This document shows positions 15,827 to 25,055 of a stretch of DNA of 64,000 bases, in pieces. Position numbers and translations under genes: made by a program. The number at the start of each line of letters is the position of its first letter. Positions within the stretch are counted from its first letter, which is position 1. The notes below the pieces were generated by a model that saw nothing but the letters and a program-made list of their open reading frames with translations, was not told the DNA's origin and searched no databases. This stretch comes from Agarivorans sp. Alg241-V36 (GTDB lineage Bacteria > Pseudomonadota > Gammaproteobacteria > Enterobacterales > Celerinatantimonadaceae), in contig NZ_UNRE01000005.1 of assembly GCF_900537085.1 (NCBI RefSeq), positions 104,541-168,540 of the forward strand. Reading direction: 5' to 3'.

Positions 15827-17653
15827 ATGTTTAGTTTTTTTGAAGGGCTCACCGTTCCATTTCCAAAACAAGAGCCTACCCAACCACCAAAAGGCTTATA
15901 CCAGTTCTGTCGTCACTATTGTGCAGGCATGGGTAAACCTTTGTTATTTATGTCGGTGGTATCGGCACTGATCGCGATTTGCGAAGTGGCTTTATTTGGT
16001 TTTATGGGCCAATTGGTTGATTGGCTGGGGAATAAAGATCCCGCTACTTTTTTTAGCGAAGAAGCCTCAACCCTGTGGTTCATGGGCATCACCCTACTGG
16101 TGGTAATGCCGCTGCTGATTTTGCTGGATTCTTTGTTGATTCATCAAGCCTTATTGGGCAACTTTCCGATGGCGATCCGTTGGTCGGCTCACCGCTATTT
16201 GTTGCGCCAAAGCGTGTCGTTTTTTGCCAACGATTTTGCCGGTCGAGTTGCCACTAAAGTTATGCAAACTTCTTTAGCGGTGCGCGAAACCGTGATGAAG
16301 CTGCTCGACTTGATGGTTTATATATTGGTCTACTTTGCAGCCATGGTGGTATTGGTGGCACAGGCCGATATTCGACTTATTTGGCCAATGTTGCTGTGGT
16401 TGGCTGCCTATATTGGGGTGCAGCTTTACTTTGTGCCTCGCTTAAAACGTATTTCTACCGAGCAAGCCAATGCCCGCTCGCTAATGAGTGGCCGAATTGT
16501 CGATAGCTACACTAATATCGCCACCGTAAAACTGTTCTCTCACAGTCAACGAGAAGCCGATTATGCCCAAGAAGGTATGGATGCCTTTTTGGTCACGGTG
16601 CACCAGCAAATGCGTTTGGTTACCGGGCTTAATTTCTCGGTTCAGCTATCTAATTATCTGCTTACTTTTGGTATTTCTGCCCTGTCTATTTACCTATGGA
16701 CCTTGGGCGATGTATCGGTAGGGGCGATTGCCGTAGCGATAGCTTTAGTGCTGCGTCTTAACGGTATGGCGCAATGGATTATGTGGGAAGTGGGTGCGCT
16801 GTTTGAAAATATCGGTACGGTGGCAGACGGTATGACTACCTTAACCACTGAGCAAACCATTACCGATAAAAAGGATGCCAAGCCAATAAAAGTAACTGAG
16901 AGTCGCATTCACTACCGCGACATTCGTTTCCACTATGGTGAAAAAAGCGGCGTAATTGATAAGTTGAATTTGCAAATAAAGGCCGGTGAGAAGATTGGTT
17001 TAGTGGGGCGCTCTGGTGCCGGTAAAACCACTTTGGTTAATTTATTGCTGCGTTTTCACGATGTAGAGGGCGGCGCTATTTTGATTGATGATCAAGACAT
17101 TAGCCAAGTGACCCAAGATAGCCTGCGAGCGCAAATTGGCATGGTAACGCAAGATACATCCTTGCTGCATCGCTCGGTGCGCGACAATATTTTGTATGGC
17201 CGCCCCGATGCTAGCGAAGAGCAAATGATTGCTGCGGCCAAGCAAGCTAAAGCTCATGAGTTTATTTTGAACTTGAGCGACCAAGATGGCCGAACCGGTT
17301 ATGACGCGCATGTTGGCGAACGCGGGGTTAAGCTTTCTGGTGGTCAGCGTCAGCGAATAGCGATTACTCGAGTATTGCTAAAAGATGCGCCTATTTTGGT
17401 GTTGGATGAAGCAACCTCTGCCCTAGATTCTGAGGTAGAAGCGGCAATTCAAACCAGTTTAAATCAATTAATGGAAGGTAAAACGGTCATTGCTATTGCT
17501 CACCGCTTATCCACCATTGCCGCCATGGACCGCTTAATTGTATTGGACCAAGGCGACATTGTTGAGCAGGGCACTCATGCTGAATTAATCAAAGGTGAGG
17601 GCATCTATAGTCAGCTATGGGCGCATCAAACTGGTGGCTTCTTGGGTGAATAA
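15827..17653 (+). CDS. ABC exporter, fused permease and ATPase
   Basis: A 608-residue half-transporter of the MsbA/multidrug type that would act as a homodimer in the inner membrane. Six membrane helices lie in about 35-330. The nucleotide-binding domain follows: Walker A GRSGAGKTT at about 393, signature LSGGQRQR at about 503, Walker B ILVLDEATSALD at about 522 and the H-loop IAHRLS at about 557. AAGGAATG precedes the ATG. The divergent LysR gene is a plausible regulator. The substrate cannot be read from the sequence; drug or lipid-like compounds are typical of the family. Confidence 0.9.
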   Translation: MFSFFEGLTVPFPKQEPTQPPKGLYQFCRHYCAGMGKPLLFMSVVSALIAICEVALFGFMGQLVDWLGNKDPATFFSEEASTLWFMGITLLVVMPLLILLDSLLIHQALLGNFPMAIRWSAHRYLLRQSVSFFANDFAGRVATKVMQTSLAVRETVMKLLDLMVYILVYFAAMVVLVAQADIRLIWPMLLWLAAYIGVQLYFVPRLKRISTEQANARSLMSGRIVDSYTNIATVKLFSHSQREADYAQEGMDAFLVTVHQQMRLVTGLNFSVQLSNYLLTFGISALSIYLWTLGDVSVGAIAVAIALVLRLNGMAQWIMWEVGALFENIGTVADGMTTLTTEQTITDKKDAKPIKVTESRIHYRDIRFHYGEKSGVIDKLNLQIKAGEKIGLVGRSGAGKTTLVNLLLRFHDVEGGAILIDDQDISQVTQDSLRAQIGMVTQDTSLLHRSVRDNILYGRPDASEEQMIAAAKQAKAHEFILNLSDQDGRTGYDAHVGERGVKLSGGQRQRIAITRVLLKDAPILVLDEATSALDSEVEAAIQTSLNQLMEGKTVIAIAHRLSTIAAMDRLIVLDQGDIVEQGTHAELIKGEGIYSQLWAHQTGGFLGE

Positions 17654-17672
17654 TCCTTGCTAGTTAGTGTTA

Positions 17673-17702
17673 AAAAAGCCAGCAGAGATGCTGGCTTTTT
17701 AT
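17673..17702. terminator. Bidirectional terminator between the ABC exporter and the next gene
   Basis: A 12-bp perfect stem (AAAAAGCCAGCA at 17673-17684 and its complement at 17689-17700) with loop GAGA. It is flanked by A- and T-runs, so it can terminate both convergent transcripts. Confidence 0.85.
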
Positions 17703-17716
17703 TTTGCAGAGCCTAG

Positions 17717-18355
17717 TTATTTATTAGTGATTTTAGAGCGCTGGCGTTGACTAAATCGCTGCGGTGCTGGCGTTAAGCGCTCCAGTAAATGTTGATTTTG
17801 AGCGGAAGTTTTCTCTACCAGCTCTGCGGTTGTTTTTAAGCTAGAGGCCAGTTGGTTAAGCTGCCCGGTGGCGCTAAGTACCGCACGGCTAGTGGGTGCC
17901 AGTACACTAAAGTAAATGGCCAACAAGGCCACAATTATGATTATCACCAAACTGACTAAGATGATCATCACCCAAAACTGTACTTCGCTAGACAGCTTAT
18001 CGGCTAAATTCACAATGGGTTTGGTGCTTTGCGCTACGGTATCGGGCAGCTGCTTTAAGCTGCTATCCAGTTGTTGGCTTAATTGTTCTACAGCGTTAAG
18101 GGTTTGCTTAAAGTGCTGTTGCTGCTCGGGGCTGAGTTCAGGATTGCTAGCCAGATGATTAACGCTATCGGCAATGTCTCGCAAAGCTTGTGACGCCTGA
18201 GCAGCGGCTTTATCTATGCCTACTACCTCTACGTGTAATTGCATATTCAGTTGCGGTGAATCTGACTCAGGCTCGGCTAAGGGCTCACTGGCATGAGCGA
18301 GGGAAAGGCTACTTAAGCCGAGTATTAACAAGCAGGCTGTTAACAGGGATCGCAT
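17717..18355 (-). CDS. Exported membrane-anchored coiled-coil protein of unknown function
   Basis: I do not recognise this 212-residue protein. It has a signal peptide (MRSLLTACLLILGLSSLSLAHA), a Glu/Gln-rich helical region at about 50-125 that looks like coiled coil (ELSPEQQQHFKQTLNAVEQL), one strong membrane helix at about 129-153 (WVMIILVSLVIIIIVALLAIYF) and a second helical segment with a basic tail. The topology suggests a periplasmic helical domain and a cytoplasmic tail. It converges on the ABC exporter and is divergent from the GGDEF gene. No catalytic motif is visible. Confidence 0.65.
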   Translation of the reverse strand: MRSLLTACLLILGLSSLSLAHASEPLAEPESDSPQLNMQLHVEVVGIDKAAAQASQALRDIADSVNHLASNPELSPEQQQHFKQTLNAVEQLSQQLDSSLKQLPDTVAQSTKPIVNLADKLSSEVQFWVMIILVSLVIIIIVALLAIYFSVLAPTSRAVLSATGQLNQLASSLKTTAELVEKTSAQNQHLLERLTPAPQRFSQRQRSKITNK

Positions 18356-18491
18356 TGGTTTTCCTTAGGTTTTTCGCAAAGCTAGTAGCAATGTAACAGT
18401 ACTATTAATTAAGTGGTAGTTAGCTGCCGACAGTTGAGTTCACCAGCTTGCCTGACTACGCTTAAATAACCTTAGTTAAACTTGGTTAAGT

Positions 18492-19748
18492 ATGGGCAAA
18501 GTTTCTGATATTAGTGCTTATTATGGAATGGTGATTCATCGTGACTTTGTGCCGCTGTTTGCCGACGAGCGCTATGCCCAGATGTTTGGCTATAACAGTG
18601 CTGAAGAAATTATGGCCCTGCCATCCCTGTTGGTTCTGATTGCAGAAGATGATCGAGATGAGGCCATTAGTGCTTACGAAGCCGTGATGAGCGGTAAAGC
18701 TAGGCCTAAGGTGCGGGTTTACGAAAATACTAATCGCGATGGTGACGCGATTTCTGTGCTCACTATCGACCACTTAACCGAATGGCAAGGTAAGCCAGCC
18801 CTGCAAATTACCTTAGTTGATTTCTCTCAGCAGGTGGCCGCAGAAAAGCGTTTACAGCAGAGTGAGCAGCGTTACCGCTCATTGCTTGAATCTTCCATGC
18901 AGGGCATTGTTGTTCACCGTTTTTTTGAGCCGCTTTATTGTAACCAAGCAATGGCCAATATTCTGGGTTACGACAGCCCAGAAGCAGTGCTGAGTTTAGA
19001 CAGCTTGCTGTCACTCATTCCTAAGGAAAACCAGCAAAAAGCCATTCAACTTCACGAACAATTGATTCAAGGCGAGGTGGAGAGCAATAGTGTGGTGACC
19101 GAAAACGTGCGCCGCGACGGCACTTCGGCGTGGTTGCATATTAGTGAAGCCTTGGTGAGTTGGAATGGTAAACCCGCGGTGCAATCGGTGATGATGGATG
19201 TGACACAACAGCATCACGATCAGCGACGTTTGGAGTTTCAAGCTAATCACGATCCTCTTACAGGTTTAATGAATCGCCGCTCGATGAGTGAGACCCTCAC
19301 CGAAGAATTTGCGATTAGCAAACGCTCTCTGCAACCCTTGTGCTGCATCTTGTTAGACATAGATAACTTTAAACAGATCAATGACCGATTTGGTCACCCT
19401 GCTGGCGACGAAGCCTTACGGGTATTTGCTATTGAAAGCTTAAAGGTGCTGCGCAATGGTGACTATTTATGCCGCTGGGGTGGAGAGGAGTTTTTACTAT
19501 TGTTGCCTAACGCGATTCAAGAGCAGGCCCTGCATGTTGCTAATCGATTGCGTCAGCATTTAGCAGAGCTAGAAGTAACTCAAGACGAGCATAGTTTTAG
19601 CACCACTGTTAGTTTGGGTTTAGCGATGCTTAGCTCTTATGACGCTAGCCCCGAAGCGCTAGTTGCCCGTGCCGATAGCGCTTTGTATATGGCCAAGGAG
19701 CGTGGCAAGAATAGAGTCGAACTGGCTCCACAAGTGTATGAGTTATAA
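18492..19748 (+). CDS. PAS-PAS-GGDEF diguanylate cyclase
   Basis: A 418-residue cytoplasmic protein predicted to make cyclic di-GMP. Two PAS sensor domains lie at about 10-115 and 125-245 (the second RYRSLLESSMQGIVVHRFFEPLYCNQAMANILGY). The GGDEF domain at about 250-415 has DIDNFKQINDRFGH, the active-site GGEEF near residue 330 and an intact inhibitory RxxD site (RNGD) five residues before it, so product feedback is expected. Each PAS segment opens with a similar VIHR/VVHR motif, suggesting internal duplication. There is no transmembrane helix. The start has only a weak ribosome binding site; the gene ends four bases before the convergent yegD stop. Confidence 0.88.
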   Translation: MGKVSDISAYYGMVIHRDFVPLFADERYAQMFGYNSAEEIMALPSLLVLIAEDDRDEAISAYEAVMSGKARPKVRVYENTNRDGDAISVLTIDHLTEWQGKPALQITLVDFSQQVAAEKRLQQSEQRYRSLLESSMQGIVVHRFFEPLYCNQAMANILGYDSPEAVLSLDSLLSLIPKENQQKAIQLHEQLIQGEVESNSVVTENVRRDGTSAWLHISEALVSWNGKPAVQSVMMDVTQQHHDQRRLEFQANHDPLTGLMNRRSMSETLTEEFAISKRSLQPLCCILLDIDNFKQINDRFGHPAGDEALRVFAIESLKVLRNGDYLCRWGGEEFLLLLPNAIQEQALHVANRLRQHLAELEVTQDEHSFSTTVSLGLAMLSSYDASPEALVARADSALYMAKERGKNRVELAPQVYEL

Positions 19749-19752
19749 CGGC

Positions 19753-21120
19753 TTACTCAAAGATATTATCTGCCCACAAGGTTAAGCCGCTGGTTACGCT
19801 ACCAAAGTTATCGCCGCTGATTAAAGGTGCTTGATAGCGCTTAGCCAAAAAGTTTTTAATCATCGGTGAGTTAGCGCTACCGCCGGTTAAAAAGATCGCC
19901 TCGGGCTGGCAACCCGCTTGTGCGATAACATCGTCACTAAGCGTAGCGATGCTGTTAAGCAGTCGTTCGGCAGCTTGCTGATAAGCTTCTTGGCTAACTT
20001 CAACCTGCAATTGCTCAATCAAGTAAGACAAATCCACAGTGGAAGTTTGAGCTTCACTCAAGGCAATTTTAGCTTGCTCGGCGCAGGCGCTTAACTGGTA
20101 TGTTTGTCGTTCATCACTTAAGCGTAGTAAGCCCTTTAGCGGACTTAATTGCGGCTCTTTAAGTAAGCGCTGTAGCAATAATCGGGTGTCTTTTTCATAG
20201 AAGCGGGTTTGAGCGGGGAAATCGTTAATTGCCGCTGCATCCCAAAAAGGCTTAATTGGCATTGGCTGGCCACTCGCGAGCTTGAGTTTGGCACCAAGGC
20301 TTGGCATTAGAGTCTCAAAATTTAGCGCAATATCGAAGTCGTTCCCGCCAATCCGTTCACCGTTGTAACCCAGCACTAAGTCTTGATGATCGCGCGTAGC
20401 CAGGTAATCGGGCCCCATAATCAACATCGACACATCGCTGGTACCACCGCCAATATCGATCACCAATACTCGCTGCTCTTGCTGCAATTGTTGTTGGTAG
20501 CTTAAACCTGCTGCCATTGGCTCGTATAAAAACTCAACTTGCTCAAAACCAACAAAACGGGCGGCATTGCTCAGAATGCTAATGGCTTGCTGGTTGCTCA
20601 CTTCGCTATTTAAACCTTGGAAGTTAACCGGGCGACCAATCACCACTTTGGCCAATTCGGCTTGACCACTTTGCTTCACTTGCTGGCTAATGTGCCACAT
20701 CATGGCAGCGGCGATATCTTCGAACTGTTGCTGTTGGCGTTCACGAATGCCGCTTGCACCTAAAAATGATTTAGGTGAGCGCACGTAGTAACAATCGGCG
20801 GGGTCGACTAAGTATTCTTTTAGCGCTTGTTGACCAAAGCTTAGGTGCTCGTCATATCCATCTAGCTTGAGCTCTTTTAAGGCACGTAAGCTGGCGCTAA
20901 GTTGCTGACCGCGTGCTTGTTGAAAGGCTTGTGCTTTATCCTGAGCGTCTAGCTGCTGATATAACCAGCCGCAAATCATCTCAGATTGCGGGGCAAATAA
21001 GGTAGAAGGCATGTAGTTGCCGTGCTCGGGAAGCTTCACTAATTGCGCGTGCTTGCCCTGCATAATACCCACTGCACAGTTAGAGGTTCCAAAATCAAAA
21101 CCTGCAATCGAACGACTCAT
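19753..21120 (-). CDS. yegD: YegD-type Hsp70-family chaperone-like ATPase
   Basis: A 455-residue actin-fold ATPase similar in length to E. coli YegD (450). It begins SIAGFDFGTSNCAVGIMQGK, has the phosphate-binding VLVIDIGGGTSDVSMLIMG and the adenosine motif AIFLTGGSANSPMIKNFLAKR. It lacks the C-terminal substrate-binding domain of DnaK, as YegD proteins do, so it is not a classical chaperone. The cellular role is not established. It converges on the GGDEF gene and is 90 bases upstream of the lipoprotein gene on the same strand. Confidence 0.88.
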   Translation of the reverse strand: MSRSIAGFDFGTSNCAVGIMQGKHAQLVKLPEHGNYMPSTLFAPQSEMICGWLYQQLDAQDKAQAFQQARGQQLSASLRALKELKLDGYDEHLSFGQQALKEYLVDPADCYYVRSPKSFLGASGIRERQQQQFEDIAAAMMWHISQQVKQSGQAELAKVVIGRPVNFQGLNSEVSNQQAISILSNAARFVGFEQVEFLYEPMAAGLSYQQQLQQEQRVLVIDIGGGTSDVSMLIMGPDYLATRDHQDLVLGYNGERIGGNDFDIALNFETLMPSLGAKLKLASGQPMPIKPFWDAAAINDFPAQTRFYEKDTRLLLQRLLKEPQLSPLKGLLRLSDERQTYQLSACAEQAKIALSEAQTSTVDLSYLIEQLQVEVSQEAYQQAAERLLNSIATLSDDVIAQAGCQPEAIFLTGGSANSPMIKNFLAKRYQAPLISGDNFGSVTSGLTLWADNIFE

Positions 21121-21210
21121 AACTTAGGCCTCATACCTGCAAAAAAGGTCGCGCAGAGTAGCAAAATTAAGGTCTTGAGTATAGCGTTTCAGCAAGTCAG
21201 CCTAGGGGAT

Positions 21211-21636
21211 TTACCAGTTTAAATCGGCATCAACAATGGTGAGTAGATAGGTTTCTTGATTACTGTCGTTACGCTGTAATTGCCAGTGCTGGTCATCAAT
21301 CAGCTGATAAACAAGCTGTTCGCCTTGGCCAGAATCGGCATACAGCTGCAGTTGCTTGAAACTACTTGAAGGGGGATTGGTGGCTTGGCTAAGGTCGAAG
21401 TAAGCCAGTATTTGTTTGCGCTCACCAGAGGCTATTTGACCTTGAAATAGTTGCTTGTCTAGCGTTTCTATTTGCGGCCTTAGCTCGCTGCTAAAGGTGA
21501 GAGAGTAGTTGCTTTGGTTGTCTAGGGTATAGCGGCTATAGAGAGTGTAGTCTTCGTCAGTAAGAGGTTTATCGCTGTTGCAGGCGTTTAAGCTAAACAG
21601 CAGCGCTAGGCCAAGAGGCTTGTGGAGGGGGAGCAT
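21211..21636 (-). CDS. Small predicted lipoprotein of unknown function
   Basis: A 141-residue protein with a lipoprotein signal: hydrophobic GLALLFSLNAC with the lipobox ending at Cys19, so about 123 residues would be anchored by lipid. The mature part is beta-rich (YSLTFSSELRPQIETL, QLVYQLIDDQHWQLQR) and I do not recognise a family. It lies between yegD and the transglutaminase-like gene, all on the minus strand but with 60-90-base gaps. Confidence 0.6.
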   Translation of the reverse strand: MLPLHKPLGLALLFSLNACNSDKPLTDEDYTLYSRYTLDNQSNYSLTFSSELRPQIETLDKQLFQGQIASGERKQILAYFDLSQATNPPSSSFKQLQLYADSGQGEQLVYQLIDDQHWQLQRNDSNQETYLLTIVDADLNW

Positions 21637-21705
21637 TATCGCACTTACTTTGTGTTCTGTTAATAGCGCGAATATAGCTCAATAGTGTAATTTGTCAATG
21701 AACGT

Positions 21706-22605
21706 TTAGTCGAGCTCGGCTGCGCTGTTATGCTGTTGTAACAGCGCTTCAATGCTTGGGGCTAGCTGCCATTGCCAGTTTGTTGGAAAAGCCAGCCTTT
21801 GGCTTTTAGTTTGTGTAAAGGCTTGTTCGGCTAAGGAATTAGCACTTAGCTCTGCCAGTTGATCTAGTAGCTGTAAATCTTGCTTAGATTGGCTGTACTC
21901 AAAATAGTGCTGATTGAGCCCCCAGCCGCTGTCCCAAGCCAGTAACTCGACCTTACTTAGGGCGAATATGTCTCGCAGTAAGTTGCCTTGCAGTAGAGGC
22001 CAGCCAGTAATACTGAGGATACCAAATTGTTCGGCGAGTTCTGGTGTATTGCGGCTTAGCTGCCAAGCTGTACCGGCGTATACAAACTCTCCGTCTGGCA
22101 GGTCTAGCGGATCAAACGTAATGTTTAATAGGGTTTGTTGCTTGGCATCAAGTTGGGCGTCTACCTTTACCCAGCGCTGTTGCAGCTTGTGCCAATATTC
22201 ACATATCCAGTGGTCTTCATAGTTGTGCATGCCAAGGTAGGTAGCAAAGCCGCAACGCAAGCGCGCAGCAATACCTTGAGCGCGTAATAATGTGCACAGT
22301 AACAAGGCAAAATCACGGCAGTTTCCGAGCATTCTTTGGCTGGCAGGCTTGTCCGCAAGCAGCGGCTGCTCGACATTATCTAACCAACTAAGCTTTTGCT
22401 GCACACTGCGAGTTTGCATCTCGTTTAAGCGCTGGGTGAAATCTGGATCGAGTTGGTAGTGTTGTAGCCAATAAGGGTGAACTAGGTTGTTTTGCACGCA
22501 CTTAACTAATTTTGCAATAACCGCTTGGTAATCTGGCAGTTGCGCTAAATAGTGTTGCGGGTCGCTAAACTCACTAAAACTGGCGTAGTTAATCGAGTTA
22601 GTCAT
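21706..22605 (-). CDS. Transglutaminase-like cysteine protease-fold protein
   Basis: A 299-residue cytoplasmic protein with the transglutaminase-like triad visible: Cys96 in LGNCRDFALLLCTLLRAQG, His132 in EDHWICEYW and Asp149 in WVKVDAQLD. Such proteins act as proteases, amidases or transferases. There is no signal peptide. It ends 100 bases from the lipoprotein gene and starts 15 bases after the AraC/GyrI gene stop, so those two are likely cotranscribed. The substrate is unknown. Confidence 0.82.
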   Translation of the reverse strand: MTNSINYASFSEFSDPQHYLAQLPDYQAVIAKLVKCVQNNLVHPYWLQHYQLDPDFTQRLNEMQTRSVQQKLSWLDNVEQPLLADKPASQRMLGNCRDFALLLCTLLRAQGIAARLRCGFATYLGMHNYEDHWICEYWHKLQQRWVKVDAQLDAKQQTLLNITFDPLDLPDGEFVYAGTAWQLSRNTPELAEQFGILSITGWPLLQGNLLRDIFALSKVELLAWDSGWGLNQHYFEYSQSKQDLQLLDQLAELSANSLAEQAFTQTKSQRLAFPTNWQWQLAPSIEALLQQHNSAAELD

Positions 22606-22620
22606 GGCATTTATCTTCGC

Positions 22621-23565
22621 TTATTGAATGGGCAGTAGAAGGTCTGTTATTAAGGTTTTTTCCGGGACGCCATCGGCAGTTTTATTGTGGTAGATCTCTA
22701 AGCAATTGGCGTCTCGAAGCTGATAGTTTGACTGCGGCAGCCAGTCGCGCAACACCACTTGGTAGCTACTAGGTATATTGGCGTAGCCTCCGTGGTGGCG
22801 CAGCTTGGCGAATAATCCACCCGCTAAGGTGAGCTGTTGTATGCCCAGTTCGGCCAGTTGTGAAGTGCTGGGCAAGGCTTCTGGACTTGTTGGCTCAATC
22901 GGCAAACTTAAGCAAGCATCAAAACGCACTTGCTCTGGATGGGTGACGCTGGGGTCATCGTAGGAGATGCCAATCATGGTGCTCTGCTGAGTATCTAAAC
23001 CCATGTCATTGCAAGCGCTAAACAGCTGGCGCCATGCTTTGGGTGCGGCTTGTAAATAAGGGCCTTGCTCTCGCTTACTTAATACCGATTGTGGTGCGAG
23101 CTCTATTACCTCAATTTGGCGGGCCGCTCGAGCGAGGAGCTTGTTGGCTTTTACCGAATGCTGCTCAGGCTTAAGCCAAGCTTGGTTTCTTATCTGTAGT
23201 GGCGTTTGCTCAAACTGTTGTTTAAACGCCTTGTTAAAGGATGCTTGGTTTTGATAGCCGCTCTGGCTGGCGATATCGATTAAGGTTAGTTGACTAAACC
23301 TCAGGTGATTTAGTGAGCGCTCTAGCAACAAACGCTTGCGATAAGCATAAATGCTTTCACCCACATAGGCATGAAATAGCCGACAAAAATGAAAGTGTGA
23401 AACGCAAGCTAAAGAAGCCAATTGAGCGATATCCAGTGGGCTATCAAGCCTTTGCTCTAAGTGTATTTTAACTGCATTGATGCGTTGCTGTTGGCTTGTC
23501 ATGTTGGACTCAAATACCTGACTTGAAATCAGTTTAGCCAGTTTATGAACAATTTTCTTTTCCAT
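22621..23565 (-). CDS. AraC-family regulator with GyrI-like effector domain
   Basis: A 314-residue regulator. Residues about 25-125 hold two AraC helix-turn-helix units (LDIAQLASLACVSHFHFCRLFHAYVGES and IDIASQSGYQNQASFNKAFKQQF), the DNA-binding part being N-terminal as in Rob/SoxS-like multidrug regulators. Residues about 150-314 (IEVIELAPQSVLSKREQGPY, LEIYHN) are a GyrI-like small-molecule-binding domain. It lies upstream of the transglutaminase-like gene and is divergent from the DMT exporter at 23702, which it may control. The inducer is unknown. Confidence 0.87.
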   Translation of the reverse strand: MEKKIVHKLAKLISSQVFESNMTSQQQRINAVKIHLEQRLDSPLDIAQLASLACVSHFHFCRLFHAYVGESIYAYRKRLLLERSLNHLRFSQLTLIDIASQSGYQNQASFNKAFKQQFEQTPLQIRNQAWLKPEQHSVKANKLLARAARQIEVIELAPQSVLSKREQGPYLQAAPKAWRQLFSACNDMGLDTQQSTMIGISYDDPSVTHPEQVRFDACLSLPIEPTSPEALPSTSQLAELGIQQLTLAGGLFAKLRHHGGYANIPSSYQVVLRDWLPQSNYQLRDANCLEIYHNKTADGVPEKTLITDLLLPIQ

Positions 23566-23701
23566 TCTTGCGCAATGTTTAAGGCATTAATTTCCTTAAC
23601 TAAGGTTTTTGAGTTAGGCGATAGATTCGTTTGTTAAAGGCTTGTTCTAGCCAGTTATGCCGAATACACTGAGCACCTTAGTAGGAAATAGTAAAGTAAT
23701 A

Positions 23702-24592
23702 ATGAATTCACAAACGAAAGCCTATGTATTTGGCATAAGTGCAGTGTTAATGTGGTCTACGGTAGCCACTGCTTTTAAACTGGCACTGCAGTGGCTAAGC
23801 CCTATTCAATTGGTACTACTGGCGTCAGTGACTTCCATTTTGCTGCTAAGTGGTGTGTTGTTGTGGCAACGCAAACTGCCCTTGGCACTCAGCTATGCCA
23901 AGCAGCGGCCGGGCTTCTTTTTGCTGGTGGGCGCGATTAATCCCTTTCTTTACTATTTGGTGTTATTCAAAGCCTATGAACTCTTGCCTGCTCAGCAGGC
24001 TCAGTCACTTAATTACACTTGGGCGATTACCTTGGCCTTGTTGGCGGTGCCCTTTCTAAAGCAGCAACTGCGTAAGCAAGATCTTATTGCCATGGCATTT
24101 GGCTATTTTGGAGTGCTGGTGATTGCTACCCGGGGTGACTTGCTCAGCATGCAGTTTGATAGTGTGCTTGGCGTAGTATTGGCATTGTTTAGCACCTTGT
24201 TGTGGGCCGGTTACTGGATCATTAATACCCGTAACTCTGGTGATCCTGTAGCCAGTTTATTGGTGGCATTTTGCTTTAGTCTACCCATGGTATTGGCCTA
24301 TTGCTGGTGGAGTGATGGTTTACCTAGCTTTAATGCAAAGGCTTGGCTGGGCGCTGCTTATGTAGGCCTATTTGAAATGGGCATTGCCTTTGTTTGTTGG
24401 GTATTGGCATTAAAATTTACTAACAACACCGCTCGCATTAGTAACCTGATTTTTATATCGCCATTTTTATCACTGTTTTTTATCAGTTATTTTCTGAACG
24501 AAGTGATAGAACCCGCCACCTATTTAGGTTTAGTGTTAATTATTAGTGGCTTATTGATACAACAATGGCGCGGTAAAAAACAAGCGGTTTAG
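23702..24592 (+). CDS. EamA/DMT-superfamily exporter
   Basis: A 10-helix inner-membrane protein made of two EamA repeats (each five helices), typical of RhaT/YdcZ-type exporters of amino acids or metabolites. I chose the ATG at 23702 (MNSQTKAYVFGISAVLMWSTVATAFK), 296 residues, because AGGAAA precedes it and the family begins just before the first helix; an upstream ATG at 23657 adds 15 polar residues. GYFGVLVIATRGDLL and FISPFLSLFFISYFLNEVI are recognisable repeat ends. It is divergent from the AraC/GyrI gene. Confidence 0.85.
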   Translation: MNSQTKAYVFGISAVLMWSTVATAFKLALQWLSPIQLVLLASVTSILLLSGVLLWQRKLPLALSYAKQRPGFFLLVGAINPFLYYLVLFKAYELLPAQQAQSLNYTWAITLALLAVPFLKQQLRKQDLIAMAFGYFGVLVIATRGDLLSMQFDSVLGVVLALFSTLLWAGYWIINTRNSGDPVASLLVAFCFSLPMVLAYCWWSDGLPSFNAKAWLGAAYVGLFEMGIAFVCWVLALKFTNNTARISNLIFISPFLSLFFISYFLNEVIEPATYLGLVLIISGLLIQQWRGKKQAV

Positions 24593-24611
24593 CTACTTGG
24601 CTTATTGCGTT

Positions 24612-24638
24612 TTTTCTCAGTTTTTTAAGCTGAGAAAA
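24612..24638 (+). terminator. Hairpin after the DMT exporter
   Basis: Nine-base arms TTTTCTCAG (24612-24620) and CTGAGAAAA (24630-24638) enclose TTTTTTAAG. No T-run follows the stem, so terminator function is uncertain. Confidence 0.4.
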
Positions 24639-24725
24639 GCGCCACAAGTTTTGATCTTAGCACTAGGGTAAGTAGGCACTTCTGTGTATGCTAAAATTCA
24701 TATTTACCCAAATACTCATGGTGTG

Positions 24726-24971
24726 ATGACTAAACAAGCAATAAGCCAACAAGACTTGATTGATCTGGCCAATCAGCTACTGCGTGAGCACGAAGATTTC
24801 ATTCCAGGGATAGAAGTTCGTGAAGTGTCACAGCAGCGAGACGTGCTTACCTTTAAGGGGGAAGCTTTTCTAGACGATGACTTATTACCCACTAGCAACA
24901 GCCCAAAAGCATTTAATTTGTATAAGTGGTTGTGCCATCGTTTATCAGAGCAATACACCCTTAGCGAGTAA
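24726..24971 (+). CDS. yciN: YciN-like protein (DUF2498)
   Basis: An 81-residue protein that follows E. coli YciN (83 residues) along its length: IDLANQLLREHEDFIPGIEV, then LTFKGEAFLDDDLLPT, FNLYKWLCHRLSEQY. I chose ATG 24726 over the GTG at 24684 because the family starts about ten residues before the LANQLLREHED motif. The function of YciN is unknown. It stands alone between the DMT gene and a strong hairpin. Confidence 0.82.
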   Translation: MTKQAISQQDLIDLANQLLREHEDFIPGIEVREVSQQRDVLTFKGEAFLDDDLLPTSNSPKAFNLYKWLCHRLSEQYTLSE

Positions 24972-24982
24972 ATTATTAACGA

Positions 24983-25014
24983 CTTAGCGCTTTACCGCCG
25001 AGTAAAGCGCTAAG
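24983..25014. terminator. Strong hairpin between yciN and the alpha-glucosidase gene
   Basis: A perfect 13-bp stem (CTTAGCGCTTTAC at 24983-24995 and its complement at 25002-25014) with a six-base loop lies between convergent genes. It lacks a T-run on either side, so it may be a Rho-independent terminator of weak type or a protective stem. Confidence 0.5.
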
Positions 25015-25055
25015 TATCGTTGAGCCAATTGGCTCGCTCAATACTGCATCGCCAT

